This document shows positions 26,714 to 35,140 of a DNA stretch of 64,000 bases, in pieces. This DNA is from Sinomonas cyclohexanicum. Lineage in GTDB: Bacteria; Actinomycetota; Actinomycetes; Actinomycetales; Micrococcaceae. The DNA lies in the NCBI RefSeq assembly GCF_020886775.1, contig NZ_AP024525.1:2480001-2544000 (forward strand). Reading direction: 5' to 3'. Each line of letters opens with the position of its first letter. Within the stretch, counting starts at the first letter, position 1. The notes beneath the pieces are model-generated. The model saw nothing but the letters and a program-made list of their open reading frames with translations. It was not told the origin of the DNA and searched no databases. The position numbers and the translations under genes were made by a program.

Positions 26714-27313
26714 CTACGTGCGGGCGGGAAGGGTGGTGGGCTTGAACGGCGGGCGGTTCGTCTCGTACGCGGAGATCTCGTCCGAGTGCTGGAGGGTGAG
26801 CCCGATGTCGTCGAGGCCCTCGAGGAGGCGCCAGCGGGTGTAGTCGTCGATCTCGAACGGCGCCACGAGGTTCCCGCACGTGACGGTCTTCGAGCTGAGG
26901 TCCACCGTGATCTGGGTGCCCGGGTGGTTCTCGAGCTCCTTCCAGATCAGCTCGATGTCGTCCTGCGCCACGACCGCGGCGAGGAGCCCCTGCTTGCCCG
27001 AGTTCCCGCGGAAGATGTCTGCGAACCTGGCGGACAGGACCACCTTGAAGCCGTAGTCCTTGAGGGCCCAGACGGCGTGCTCACGGGAGGAGCCAGTGCC
27101 GAAGTCCGGGCCGGCCACCAACACCGAGCCGCGGTTGAAAGGCTCCTGGTTGAGGATGAACGATGGGTCCTTCCGCCAGCTCGAGAAGAGCGCGTCCTCG
27201 AACCCCGTGCGGGTGATGCGCTTGAGGAAGACGGCGGGGATGATCTGGTCGGTGTCCACGTTGCTCTGGCGCAGCGGGACGCCGATGCCGGTGTGGGTGG
27301 TGAACTTCTCCAT
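26714..27313 (-). CDS. leuD: 3-isopropylmalate dehydratase small subunit
   Basis: 199 residues. With LeuC it isomerises 2- to 3-isopropylmalate in leucine synthesis. N-terminal [40 protein letters not shown] and the swivel-domain motif [27 protein letters not shown] are diagnostic. 15 bp downstream of leuC, so they form one operon, closed by a hairpin. Confidence 0.97.
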   Translation of the reverse strand: MEKFTTHTGIGVPLRQSNVDTDQIIPAVFLKRITRTGFEDALFSSWRKDPSFILNQEPFNRGSVLVAGPDFGTGSSREHAVWALKDYGFKVVLSARFADIFRGNSGKQGLLAAVVAQDDIELIWKELENHPGTQITVDLSSKTVTCGNLVAPFEIDDYTRWRLLEGLDDIGLTLQHSDEISAYETNRPPFKPTTLPART

Positions 27314-27328
27314 GGCTGGTGTCCTTCC

Positions 27329-28756
27329 TCAGGCTGCGGCGTCAGCCGTAGCGGGGTCGAGGTCCGAGGGCGACGAGAGTGTGCCGCGGATGGCCGTGGC
27401 GGCCGCCACGACCGGGGAGACGAGGTGGGTGCGGCCCCCCTTGCCCTGGCGTCCCTCGAAGTTGCGGTTCGAGGTCGAGGCGCACCGCTCCCCCGGGGCC
27501 AGCTGGTCCGGGTTCATGCCGAGGCACATCGAGCAGCCCGCGAAGCGCCACTCGGCGCCGAACTCGGTGAAGACCTTGTCGAGGCCCTCGGCCTCGGCCT
27601 CGAGGCGGACCCGGGCCGATCCGGGGACCACCATCATCCGGACGTTGGGGTCCTTGGTGCGGCCGCGGATGATGTCCGCGGCGGCACGCAGGTCCTCGAG
27701 GCGGGAGTTGGTGCACGATCCGAGGAAGACGGTGTCGACCCGGATGTCCTTCATCGGCGTCCCGGCGTCCAGGCCCATGTAGTCGAGGGCACGGCGGGCT
27801 GCGGCCTTGGCGTTCTCGTCGGCGAAGTCCTCGGGGTCGGGGACAGACTGGGAGAGCGAGACGCCCTGGCCGGGGTTGGTGCCCCACGTGACGAACGGCT
27901 CGAGCTCGTCAGCGTCAAGGAAGACCTCGGCGTCGAACACGGCATCATCGTCGGTGCGCAGCGTGTCCCAGTACTCGACGGCGGCATCCCAGTCCGCGCC
28001 CTGCGGGGCGTGCGGGCGGCCCTTGACGAACTCGTACGTCGTCTCGTCCGGGGCGACCATGCCCGCCCGGGCGCCGGCCTCGATCGACATGTTGCAGATC
28101 GTCATGCGCGCCTCCATGGAGAGGGCACGGATCGCCGAGCCGCGGTACTCGAGGACGTAGCCCTGCCCGCCTCCGGTGCCGATCTTGGCAATGACGGCGA
28201 GGATGATGTCCTTGCTGCTCACACCGGGCTTGAGCGTTCCCTCGACCGTGACGGCCATGGTCTTGAAGGGCTTGAGCGAGAGCGTCTGGGTGGCCATGAC
28301 GTGCTCGACCTCGCTCGTGCCGATGCCCATGGCGAGGGCGCCGAACGCACCGTGCGTGGAGGTGTGCGAATCGCCGCACACGATCGTCAGGCCTGGCTGT
28401 GTGAGGCCCAGCTGGGGCCCCACCACGTGGACGATGCCCTGCTCCTTGTCGCCCAGGGAGTGGAGGCGGACGCCGAACTCGGCGCAGTTGGCGCGCAGCG
28501 TCTCGATCTGCGTGCGGCTCGTCGGGTCGGCGATCGGCTTGTCGATGTCGATCGTCGGGGTGTTGTGGTCCTCGGTGGCGATCGTGAGGTCCGGCCGGCG
28601 CAGCTGGCGCCCGGCGAGGCGGAGGCCCTCGAACGCCTGCGGCGAGGTCACCTCGTGCACGAGGTGGAGGTCGATGTAGAGCAGATCGGGCTGCCCGTCC
28701 TCGCCCTTGCGCACCACGTGCGCATCCCAGACCTTCTCGGCCAGTGTGCGTCCCAC
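27329..28756 (-). CDS. leuC: 3-isopropylmalate dehydratase large subunit
   Basis: 475 residues. Aconitase-type [4Fe-4S] enzyme. [15 protein letters not shown] and [19 protein letters not shown] open it; [43 protein letters not shown] and [14 protein letters not shown] supply the three cluster cysteines. GTG start at 28756 with GGAGGGAG upstream. The 160-bp gap to the divergent regulator gene holds a palindromic operator and a 17-bp tandem repeat. Confidence 0.97.
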   Translation of the reverse strand: MGRTLAEKVWDAHVVRKGEDGQPDLLYIDLHLVHEVTSPQAFEGLRLAGRQLRRPDLTIATEDHNTPTIDIDKPIADPTSRTQIETLRANCAEFGVRLHSLGDKEQGIVHVVGPQLGLTQPGLTIVCGDSHTSTHGAFGALAMGIGTSEVEHVMATQTLSLKPFKTMAVTVEGTLKPGVSSKDIILAVIAKIGTGGGQGYVLEYRGSAIRALSMEARMTICNMSIEAGARAGMVAPDETTYEFVKGRPHAPQGADWDAAVEYWDTLRTDDDAVFDAEVFLDADELEPFVTWGTNPGQGVSLSQSVPDPEDFADENAKAAARRALDYMGLDAGTPMKDIRVDTVFLGSCTNSRLEDLRAAADIIRGRTKDPNVRMMVVPGSARVRLEAEAEGLDKVFTEFGAEWRFAGCSMCLGMNPDQLAPGERCASTSNRNFEGRQGKGGRTHLVSPVVAAATAIRGTLSSPSDLDPATADAAA

Positions 28757-28780
28757 GGCCTACTCCCTCCGACTCGTGCC

Positions 28781-28814
28781 AGTCTTGTGCCGGCGCCAGT
28801 CTCGTGCCGGCGCG
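28781..28814. repeat. 17-bp tandem repeat in the leuC leader
   Basis: AGTCTTGTGCCGGCGCC (28781-28797) is followed at once by AGTCTCGTGCCGGCGCG (28798-28814), two mismatches. It sits 25-58 bp upstream of the leuC start and would be in its transcript. No leader peptide rich in Leu codons is visible here. Confidence 0.55.
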
Positions 28815-28881
28815 GCAGGCCGCAATGGCTGCCTAGGTACCAGTGGACCAGTGGCGGGACCGTGCTGGCCACTCCGCCAAC

Positions 28882-28911
28882 TTGCATCTCAGATATTGAG
28901 ACGCCAATATC
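28882..28911 (+). promoter_or_regulatory. Promoter and overlapping palindromic operator between leuC and its regulator
   Basis: GATATTG-N6-CAATATC (28892-28911) is a perfect inverted repeat, overlapped on the left by TCTCA-N5-TGAGA (28887-28901). Toward the regulator, TTGCAT (28882-28887) and CAATAT (28905-28910) are 17 bp apart and could be -35 and -10. The start codon follows only 6 bp later with no ribosome binding site, so the transcript may be leaderless. Operator overlap with the promoter suggests autorepression and leuCD control. Confidence 0.5.
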
Positions 28912-28916
28912 AACCT

Positions 28917-29636
28917 ATGGACAATTCTAGTGGCGTCGGCGTGATCGACAAGGCTGCCCTCGTCCTCGACGCGCTCGAGGCCGGCCCGACGACGCTCGCG
29001 CAGCTCGTCGCGGCGACCGGACTCGCGCGCCCCACCGTCCACCGGCTCGCCCTCGCGCTCGTCCACCACCGCCTCGTGGCGCGTGACATGCAGGGCCGGT
29101 TCGTGCTCGGCTCGAGGCTCGTCGAGCTCGCCTCAGCGGCCGGGGAGGACCGCCTCATCGCAGCGGCGGGCCCCATCCTGGTCCAGCTCCGTGACGCGAC
29201 CGGCGAGAGCGCGCAGATCTTCCGCCGTCAGGGCGACTGGCGCGTGTGCGTGGCCTCTGCCGAGCGCCCCGTCGGGCTGCGGGACACCATCCCGGTCGGC
29301 ACGCAGCTGAGCATGAAGGCCGGCTCCGCGGCGCAGATCCTCGTCGCGTGGGAGGACCACGACAGGCTCCTCGAGGGTCTCAACCACGCGCGTTTCACCC
29401 CCACCGTGCTGGCGGGCGTCCGACGCCGCGGCTGGGCCCAGTCGCTCGGCGAGCGCGAGCCGGGGGTCGCCTCCGTCTCCGCCCCCGTGCGCGGCCCCTC
29501 GGGCCGGGTGATCGCCGCCGTGTCCATCTCGGGCCCCATCGAGCGCTTGACCCGGCAGCCCGGCCGTCAGCATGCTGAGGTGGTCTGCAACGCGGCCCGG
29601 CTGCTGACCGAGGCCCTGCGGAAGGGCAACGACTGA
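28917..29636 (+). CDS. IclR-family regulator (LtbR/NdgR-like)
   Basis: 239 residues from ATG 28917 (MDNSSGVGVIDKAALVLDALE). N-terminal winged helix (about 7-65, TTLAQLVAATGLARPTVHRLALALVHHRLVARD) and C-terminal IclR effector domain (AAAGPILVQLRDATGESAQIFRRQGDWRVCVASAERPVGLRDTIPVG). In Corynebacterium LtbR and in Streptomyces NdgR the same divergent position next to leuCD goes with control of leucine and related amino acid genes. The homology and position support that role here; symbol withheld because the ligand is unknown. Confidence 0.9.
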   Translation: MDNSSGVGVIDKAALVLDALEAGPTTLAQLVAATGLARPTVHRLALALVHHRLVARDMQGRFVLGSRLVELASAAGEDRLIAAAGPILVQLRDATGESAQIFRRQGDWRVCVASAERPVGLRDTIPVGTQLSMKAGSAAQILVAWEDHDRLLEGLNHARFTPTVLAGVRRRGWAQSLGEREPGVASVSAPVRGPSGRVIAAVSISGPIERLTRQPGRQHAEVVCNAARLLTEALRKGND

Positions 29637-29682
29637 GCGGAACAGCACAGCGCGGGACGACGCAGGGAGAGTGAGGCGCTCC

Positions 29683-30210
29683 ATGGGCGAGTACGCGGTG
29701 TTCCTGCGCGGCGTCAACGTCGCGGGCATCACCATCAGGATGGCGGACCTTCGCACCGCCCTCGCCGAGCTGCCCGTCAGCGGGGTGAGGACCCTGCTCG
29801 CGAGCGGCAACGCCGTTCTGGCCACAGACCTGGGGCGGGGCGAGCTCAAGGAGCGGATCGAGGAGGCCCTGCGCAGGACCTTCGGGTACGACGCGTGGGT
29901 TGTCGTCCTGACACGCGACGAGGTCGAGTCGCTCGTCGACGGCTGTCCCTACCCGCCGGACAACGCCGAGGTGCACTCCTACGTCACGCTCTCCTCGGAC
30001 CCCTCGGCCCTCGACGAGCTGTGGGAGGTGACGTCGGAGGCCGGCACGGAGCGGACCCGTCTCGCGCCGTTCGCCACGGCGTGGCTGAGCCCGAAGGGCG
30101 CAACCCTCGACTCCCCCATGTCCAAGGCGACCGCCAAGGCCAAGTTCAAGTCCACGACCACGACCCGCAACCTGCGCACGCTGCTGAAGGTCCGGGACGC
30201 GCTCGCGTAG
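29683..30210 (+). CDS. DUF1697 family protein
   Basis: 175 residues from ATG 29683 (MGEYAVFLRGVNVAG) with GAGG 7 bp upstream; a GTG at 29671 is less likely since the Shine-Dalgarno would touch it. DUF1697 signatures: FLRGVNVAGI, MADLRTALAELPVSGVRTLLASGNAVL, and the C-terminal RNLRTLLKVRDAL preceded by MSKATAKAKFKSTTTTRN. Function unknown; the family is widespread as single genes. The gene ends 10 bp from the convergent GTPase. Confidence 0.85.
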   Translation: MGEYAVFLRGVNVAGITIRMADLRTALAELPVSGVRTLLASGNAVLATDLGRGELKERIEEALRRTFGYDAWVVVLTRDEVESLVDGCPYPPDNAEVHSYVTLSSDPSALDELWEVTSEAGTERTRLAPFATAWLSPKGATLDSPMSKATAKAKFKSTTTTRNLRTLLKVRDALA

Positions 30211-30219
30211 TCGCCCCGC

Positions 30220-31836
30220 TCAGCCCCTCGCGCGCACGACGGCGGCGGCGAACCTCGTGCGCCGCTCGATCGCCTCCTGCACGGGGACCACGACCTCCGT
30301 CTCCGCCACGGCGCGCACCGACGAGGTGAGCTTCCGGCGCACCCGGGCCGCGCGGCGTCGTGCGCTCAGGGCCGCGAACGGCGCGAGGACGAGCGCGAGC
30401 ACGATCCCCAGCAGGATTCCGCCGATCACCATGAGCGTTGGGATCGGCCAGCCCTGGACTCGCGGCACCTCCGGGACGGGCATCTGCAGGTAGCCGATCA
30501 CGGCGAGGACTCCGAGCCACCCCGCTCCCCCGAGGGCGGTCAGGAGGGCAAGCCACTGCAGGACGTTGGCGAGGGGCCACCACCACGAGCGCCCGCCCGC
30601 GCCCAGGTCCGTCCCGGCTACGGCCTGGTCGAGGGCGTCAGGGAGGCGTTCGCGGCCGTCGCGCGCCGCGGACCGGATCGCGGCGCGCCACGGCCCGGAT
30701 GCGCCCTCGCTCGCGGCGTCCGCGAAATCGCGGACCGCCGCGTCGGTGCGGGCCCGCTCGGCGGCCGACGGCGCGGGGAGGGACGTGCGGTTGACGCGGG
30801 CCGAGGCGCCCGGGCGGGCCAGGCCGAGCCGCACGAGCGGGTCCCTGCCGAGCCGGCGGACCCAACGGGTGAGCGGCCACCCCGTGTGCGCCGCCGCCTC
30901 GCGGCCAGTGTGGACCCGGACGGCCTCGACGACGAGGGGCACGTTCGCAGCGGCGGCGAGCTCTTCGGCGAGCCTCCGGGAGGCCCCGGATCGGACGCCC
31001 ACTGGCTCGCCGTCGCCTGAGGCCTCGGCGAGCCGCGAGGCGGCCGCGGCGACCTCGCCGGAGAGCCGCTCGCTCGCCGCCTGACGCCCGGCCGCGACCC
31101 TCTTGAGCGCCGCGCGGACCGCCGGGACGCCCTCGCCCGTGCGGGCCGAGGCCTGGATGACCTCGATTCCGCCGAGCCCCTCAGACGCGAGGAGCGCGCG
31201 GAGCGAGTCGAGGACGTCCGGCCGGTCCGCGTCGTCGAGCCGGTCGATCTGGTTCAGGACCGCGAGGGTCACGGCGTCCCTGCCGCGTAGGGGCGCGAGG
31301 AAGCCGGAGTGCAGCGCGTCGTCGGCGTACTTCTGCGGGTCGAGGACCCACACGAGCACGTCGACCATCCCGACAAGGCGCTCGACGATGGCGCGGTGCG
31401 CGGCCTCGGTCGAGTCGAAGTCCGGCAGGTCGAGGACGATGATGCCGCTCGAGTCGTCCGCGAACCCCTCCACCGGGGCCGCCTCGTGGCGGCGGCCAAC
31501 CCCGAGCCAGTCCAGGAGGGGCCCGCTGCCGTCCGGTCCCCACACCGCGGCGAGGGGCTCGCTCGTGGTGGGCCTCGTCGCCGCGGCCGTCGCGACGGTC
31601 TCGCCCAGCACCGCGTTGAAGAGCGAGGACTTGCCGCTGCCGGTCGCACCGAAGAACCCGACGACAGTGTGGTCGGCCGAGAGCGATCGGCGTGAGGAGG
31701 CCCGGTCCAGGACGCCGTAGGCGAACCGGAGGTCCTCCTCGGGCAGGACGCCCTCAGCGAGGCCGCGGGCCGTGTCGAGCGCCTCGAGCCTCTCGTCGAG
31801 CCGAGTCGCCGTGCTCTTTCCGCGGTGCCGGCTCAT
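30220..31836 (-). CDS. Membrane-anchored dynamin-like/YfjP-type GTPase (second of a pair)
   Basis: 538 residues. P-loop GATGSGKS (63-70), G3 DLPDFDSTEAAH, G4 NQIDRLDD. A helical middle (AADGSGEPV-type, Ala/Arg-rich) leads to two membrane helices near the C-terminus (NVLQWLALLTALGGAGWLGVLAVIGYL and PTLMVIGGILLGIVLALVLAPFAAL) and a basic tail. Its ATG overlaps the upstream GTPase stop (ATGA), so the two are made together. Paired membrane GTPases in actinobacteria (for example DynA/DynB of Streptomyces) remodel membranes at septa; whether these are true homologues needs structure or HMM comparison. Confidence 0.8.
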   Translation of the reverse strand: MSRHRGKSTATRLDERLEALDTARGLAEGVLPEEDLRFAYGVLDRASSRRSLSADHTVVGFFGATGSGKSSLFNAVLGETVATAAATRPTTSEPLAAVWGPDGSGPLLDWLGVGRRHEAAPVEGFADDSSGIIVLDLPDFDSTEAAHRAIVERLVGMVDVLVWVLDPQKYADDALHSGFLAPLRGRDAVTLAVLNQIDRLDDADRPDVLDSLRALLASEGLGGIEVIQASARTGEGVPAVRAALKRVAAGRQAASERLSGEVAAAASRLAEASGDGEPVGVRSGASRRLAEELAAAANVPLVVEAVRVHTGREAAAHTGWPLTRWVRRLGRDPLVRLGLARPGASARVNRTSLPAPSAAERARTDAAVRDFADAASEGASGPWRAAIRSAARDGRERLPDALDQAVAGTDLGAGGRSWWWPLANVLQWLALLTALGGAGWLGVLAVIGYLQMPVPEVPRVQGWPIPTLMVIGGILLGIVLALVLAPFAALSARRRAARVRRKLTSSVRAVAETEVVVPVQEAIERRTRFAAAVVRARG

Positions 31837-33689
31837 TGGTCCTTCCCCTGCGCGGTATTCCTCTGCGCGGTCTTCCCCTGCGCGGTCTTCCCCTGCGCGG
31901 TCTTCCCCTGCGTCGTGTCCTTGCCGAGGCCCGCGAGGCTCTCGGCATCCGCCCTGAGCGCTTCCGCGGCGTCGGAATCCTCGGCGACCCCGGCGAGGCG
32001 CTCGTCGAAGCGGACCCGCTCCCGGTCCAGGAGGCGCCCACAGCGCGCTGCGAGGTCCGCCCGGGCCGTCTTGGCCAGGCGCCGCACGGCGTCGTCGCCG
32101 AACACCGCCTCGAGCACCTTCTGGCCGATCACCGCCGTCCCGGCCGCGATGCCGCCCTCCGCGAGGGTGAGCCCGCCCGTCATGGAGAACACGACGATCA
32201 TGAGGGCGGCGCCAAGCCCGTTGATGCCGAATGAGATCCACCGGGCCCTGATGCGCTTGTCCGCGCCTTCCTCGCGGATGAGGTCGATGAGGGCGCCCTG
32301 CCAGTCACGGATCTCCCTCGCCGCGCGGTCGGAGAATCCCGGGGTGGGCCCCGAGAGGTCGTCGCCCGCGAGCAGCGCCCGCCCGGCGGGGTCCGCACGC
32401 CAGCGGCGGTCCGCGTCCTCGGCCGCGGTGGCGGCCTCGTCGACGATCACGGCAAGGAGTCCGCTCTCGATCGCGGTCTCGACCTTGGCAACGGGAGGCG
32501 GCTCGCCGCGGAAGAACGCGCCCACCCGGTCGCGCAGGCGGCCGATTCCCTGCTCGATGCCCCGGACGAGCTCGCCCGTGCCCACGAAGTCCTGCCAGCG
32601 GGCGAGGACCTCGCCGCGCAGAAGGGCGCCGTCCTGCGTCGAGGCGGTGATGCGCGTCAGGGCCCCCTCGTACGCGTCCGAGGCGTCGGCGGCGAGCTGC
32701 CCCGCGGCGTCGCTCTGCGCCTCGAGCGCGTCCGCGGCGCGTCCCACCCTGCCTGCGAGGGCGCGCACCGCGCCGTCGAGCGTCCGGCGGGCGACGGCGG
32801 AGCGCGCCGCCGCGTCTGCGGCGAGCCCGGAGAGCCACTCGCGCAGCGGCCCGACGGCAGAGGCGGGGAGCATCCCGAGCGCGTCCAGACGGTGCTCCTG
32901 GATGACGAACAGCCGCGCGGTGCCGAGTCCCTCGCGCTCGAGCATGGAGGACAGATCCGCGGACACCTCCGTCTCGGCCTCCGCGGGCACCCGGTCGAGC
33001 ACCACCGCGACGAGGATGTCCCTCGAGGCCGCCTCGGAGAGGATCCTCCAGGGCACGGCGTCGGCGTAGCGGTTGGCGGTGGTGACGAAGACCCACAGGT
33101 CCGCAGCGGCGAGCAGCTGTCCCGCGAGCCTCCGGTTGTCGTCGGCGACCGAGTCGACGTCCGGGGCGTCGAGCAGGGCAAGCCCACGGGGCACGGCGTC
33201 GTCGGCGAGGAGCACGATCGAGCCGTCCGCCGCCGGCTCCGGTGCCGGGCCGGCCTCGCGCGCGGGGACGTTGCCCTTGGTCAGCGCGCCCCGCACCCTC
33301 GCGAGGCCGGGCAGGATGCGCGTGCCTTCGAACCACGGCGCCTCGTCCGGGTGGTGCAGCAGCAGCGGACGCCGCGTGGTGGGGCGGACCGCGCCGGCCC
33401 GGGTCACGGGGTGCCCGACGAGCGCGTTGACGAGGGTGGACTTGCCGGCACCAGTGGAACCGCCCACCACCGCGAGCAACGGCGCGTCAAGGCTTCGGTA
33501 GCGTGGCAGGACATAGTCGTCGAGCTGGGCGATGGCCCCGGCGACGTCGGAGCGGGCCTCCTCGGCGCCAGCGATCGCGAGCGGGAGGCGTACCTCTGCC
33601 AGACGCCCGCGGACGCCCTCGAGGACGTCGAGTGCGCCGGACGGGGCGGCCTTCCCTGCCGGCAACTGATAGCTCACGAACCCCATCAT
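31833..33689 (-). CDS. Membrane-associated dynamin-like GTPase (first of a pair)
   Basis: 618 residues. P-loop GSTGAGKS (77-84), switch/G3 LLDAPDVDSVADDN, and VVLDRVPAE at the G4 position (not a classical NKxD). Helical middle rich in Arg/Ala/Asp. A hydrophobic pair near 505-550 (ISFGINGLGAALMIVVFSMTGGLTLAEGGIAAGTAVIG) probably dips into the membrane. The tail is a TAQGK pentapeptide repeat caused by a DNA minisatellite. Coupled by ATGA to the second GTPase. The different P-loop neighbourhoods show the two are old paralogues, not a recent duplication. Role inferred: membrane remodelling or stress response. Confidence 0.8.
   Translation of the reverse strand: MMGFVSYQLPAGKAAPSGALDVLEGVRGRLAEVRLPLAIAGAEEARSDVAGAIAQLDDYVLPRYRSLDAPLLAVVGGSTGAGKSTLVNALVGHPVTRAGAVRPTTRRPLLLHHPDEAPWFEGTRILPGLARVRGALTKGNVPAREAGPAPEPAADGSIVLLADDAVPRGLALLDAPDVDSVADDNRRLAGQLLAAADLWVFVTTANRYADAVPWRILSEAASRDILVAVVLDRVPAEAETEVSADLSSMLEREGLGTARLFVIQEHRLDALGMLPASAVGPLREWLSGLAADAAARSAVARRTLDGAVRALAGRVGRAADALEAQSDAAGQLAADASDAYEGALTRITASTQDGALLRGEVLARWQDFVGTGELVRGIEQGIGRLRDRVGAFFRGEPPPVAKVETAIESGLLAVIVDEAATAAEDADRRWRADPAGRALLAGDDLSGPTPGFSDRAAREIRDWQGALIDLIREEGADKRIRARWISFGINGLGAALMIVVFSMTGGLTLAEGGIAAGTAVIGQKVLEAVFGDDAVRRLAKTARADLAARCGRLLDRERVRFDERLAGVAEDSDAAEALRADAESLAGLGKDTTQGKTAQGKTAQGKTAQRNTAQGKDQ
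31842..31916. repeat. 15-bp minisatellite at the junction of the two GTPase genes
   Basis: Five tandem units of CTTCCCCTGCGCGGT (31842-31856, 31857-31871, 31872-31886, 31887-31901, 31902-31916; the second and fifth are degenerate). They encode TAQGK-type pentapeptides at the C-terminus of the upstream GTPase. The unit length keeps the frame, so copy number can vary without breaking the gene. Confidence 0.85.
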
Positions 33690-33782
33690 GCCAGCCGCGG
33701 CACGCGTCGGAGGTCAACGAGAGGGGAGGCTGTGCGCGCGGATGCGGTGCCCGGCTCGTGCTGACTGCGGCCGCAAAAGAAA

Positions 33783-33810
33783 GAGGGCCCGGTCCGAAGA
33801 CCGGGCCCTC
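33783..33810 (-). terminator. Terminator of the tRNA-Gln/Glu/Glu operon
   Basis: GAGGGCCCGGTC (33783-33794) and GACCGGGCCCTC (33799-33810) form a 12-pair stem with a 4-base loop. On the minus strand it is followed by TTTCTTTT, a classic intrinsic terminator, 8 bp after the last tRNA. Confidence 0.92.
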
Positions 33811-33817
33811 TTCGAGG

Positions 33818-33890
33818 TGACCCCAGCGGGATTCGAACCCGCGTTACCGCCGTGAGAGGGCGGCGTACTAGGCCGCTATACGATGGGGCC
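33818..33890 (-). tRNA. tRNA-Glu (anticodon CTC)
   Basis: 73 bases. Acceptor GGCCCCA pairs with TGGGGTC (one G-T pair), discriminator A. Anticodon loop CTCTCAC reads CTC (codon GAG). TTCGAAT in the T arm. The CCA end is not encoded. The sequence matches the copy at 33946-34018 base for base. Confidence 0.96.
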
Positions 33891-33945
33891 TTGCACCTTG
33901 CCTATTCAGTGGTATGAGTCCCGGCGCATGCCAGAACCCATTCCG

Positions 33946-34018
33946 TGACCCCAGCGGGATTCGAACCCGCGTTACCGCCGTGAGAGGGCGGCGTACTAGG
34001 CCGCTATACGATGGGGCC
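33946..34018 (-). tRNA. tRNA-Glu (anticodon CTC), second copy
   Basis: 73 bases, identical to the copy 128 bp away, with unrelated spacer. Transcribed after the tRNA-Gln gene in the same operon. Confidence 0.96.
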
Positions 34019-34079
34019 GTGGTACTTTACCGTGCTCAGGAATGAGCAATCCTTCTGCCCGCGAGGCGGATTTCAGGAG

Positions 34080-34151
34080 CTGGGATACCAGGACTCGAAC
34101 CTAGAATGACGGTACCAGAAACCGTAGTGTTGCCAATTACACCATATCCCA
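34080..34151 (-). tRNA. tRNA-Gln (anticodon CTG)
   Basis: 72 bases. Acceptor TGGGATA with TATCCCA, discriminator G. Anticodon stem ACGGT/ACCGT, loop TTCTGGT reads CTG (codon CAG). T arm GTTCGAGTC. First gene of the tRNA operon. Confidence 0.96.
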
Positions 34152-34257
34152 CTGTGTCTTCCGGGCCGGGTCCACCGGGTCGCCCCGACTCGCTCCGTGC
34201 CCCTCAGCACGAGTAATTACTTTACCCGATGCTCCCGTGCGCTCCAAATCGGGCGAA

Positions 34258-34303
34258 ATACCCCGCCAGAGACCCACACCGATGCGAGTCTCTGGCGGGG
34301 TAT
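34258..34303 (-). terminator. Hairpin after the HAD gene
   Basis: ATACCCCGCCAGAGAC (34258-34273) and GTCTCTGGCGGGGTAT (34288-34303) form a perfect 16-pair stem with a 14-base loop, 10 bp after the HAD stop. It separates gltX-HAD transcription from the tRNA operon. A short TATTTCG follows. Confidence 0.8.
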
Positions 34304-34312
34304 TGCCGGGTC

Positions 34313-35140
34313 TCAGGCGAACCCGAGGAGCCTGGGGACCTCGCCCAGGCTCACGACCTGCTCGGGCACAGACCGCGCGGCCTCGGCATCGAGGACGGCC
34401 GCGCGGCGGTTGAGCCAGATGCCGCGGAGCCCCGCGCCGGCAGCGCCGATGACGTCGTGGGCCGGGTTGTCGCCGATGTAGATGGTCTCCTCGGCCCTCG
34501 TGCCGAGCTGACGGAGCCCCTCACGGAAGATCGCCGGGTCCGGTTTGGCCACGCCCACCGCGTCGATGCCCACGAGCACCCCGATGCGCTGCAGCCCGGC
34601 GGTGTCCAGCTTGGCCCGCTGGTAGTCGTGAACGTTGTTGCTCACCGCCCCGTACGCGACCCCCGCCGCCTCGAGGGCGTCCAGGAACGGCATGACGTCA
34701 GCAAACGGCCGCACGTACGAGGGTTGCGCCCTCTCGTACTCCGCGAGCCATTGCGCCGCCTGGGCGCCTGAGTCGAATGCCGCGCCGAAGTGGGCCAGGC
34801 ACCGCTCGGCCCGCAGCACACGCTGCTCGGCGAACGTGATCTCACGGGCGATGTAGCGGTCGTAGATGTCGTCCGACCCCCGGGTGAAGATGCGGCAGAA
34901 CGTCACCCAGTCGTCCTCGCCCAGATGCGGCAGGAGCGGCCCGCTCACCTCGCGCAATGCCCGGTCCATCGCGCCCTCGAGGTCCACGAGCGTCTCGTCG
35001 ATGTCGAGGAGGACGCCGCGAATGGTGCCGGGGCGCGCGGGACCCGAGCGCATGCCGCCGCCGGGCAGAGAACTGGCCTGCCCGCCGTCGTGCGTCTCCG
35101 CAGTCTCCACAGCCTCAGGCTCGGCGAGGGCCTCAGCCAC
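34313..35140 (-). CDS. HAD-family hydrolase
   Basis: 275 residues from a GTG inside the end of gltX (8-bp overlap). Haloacid dehalogenase phosphatase: motif [11 protein letters not shown] with nucleophile Asp46 and acid Asp48, motif II AVSNN, motif III Lys in [10 protein letters not shown], motif [14 protein letters not shown]. The cap region is helical, giving the subfamily I pattern. The N-terminal 40 residues are disordered and low-complexity. Substrate unknown; a phosphoglycolate or nucleotide phosphatase role would be a guess. Confidence 0.88.
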   Translation of the reverse strand: MAEALAEPEAVETAETHDGGQASSLPGGGMRSGPARPGTIRGVLLDIDETLVDLEGAMDRALREVSGPLLPHLGEDDWVTFCRIFTRGSDDIYDRYIAREITFAEQRVLRAERCLAHFGAAFDSGAQAAQWLAEYERAQPSYVRPFADVMPFLDALEAAGVAYGAVSNNVHDYQRAKLDTAGLQRIGVLVGIDAVGVAKPDPAIFREGLRQLGTRAEETIYIGDNPAHDVIGAAGAGLRGIWLNRRAAVLDAEAARSVPEQVVSLGEVPRLLGFA

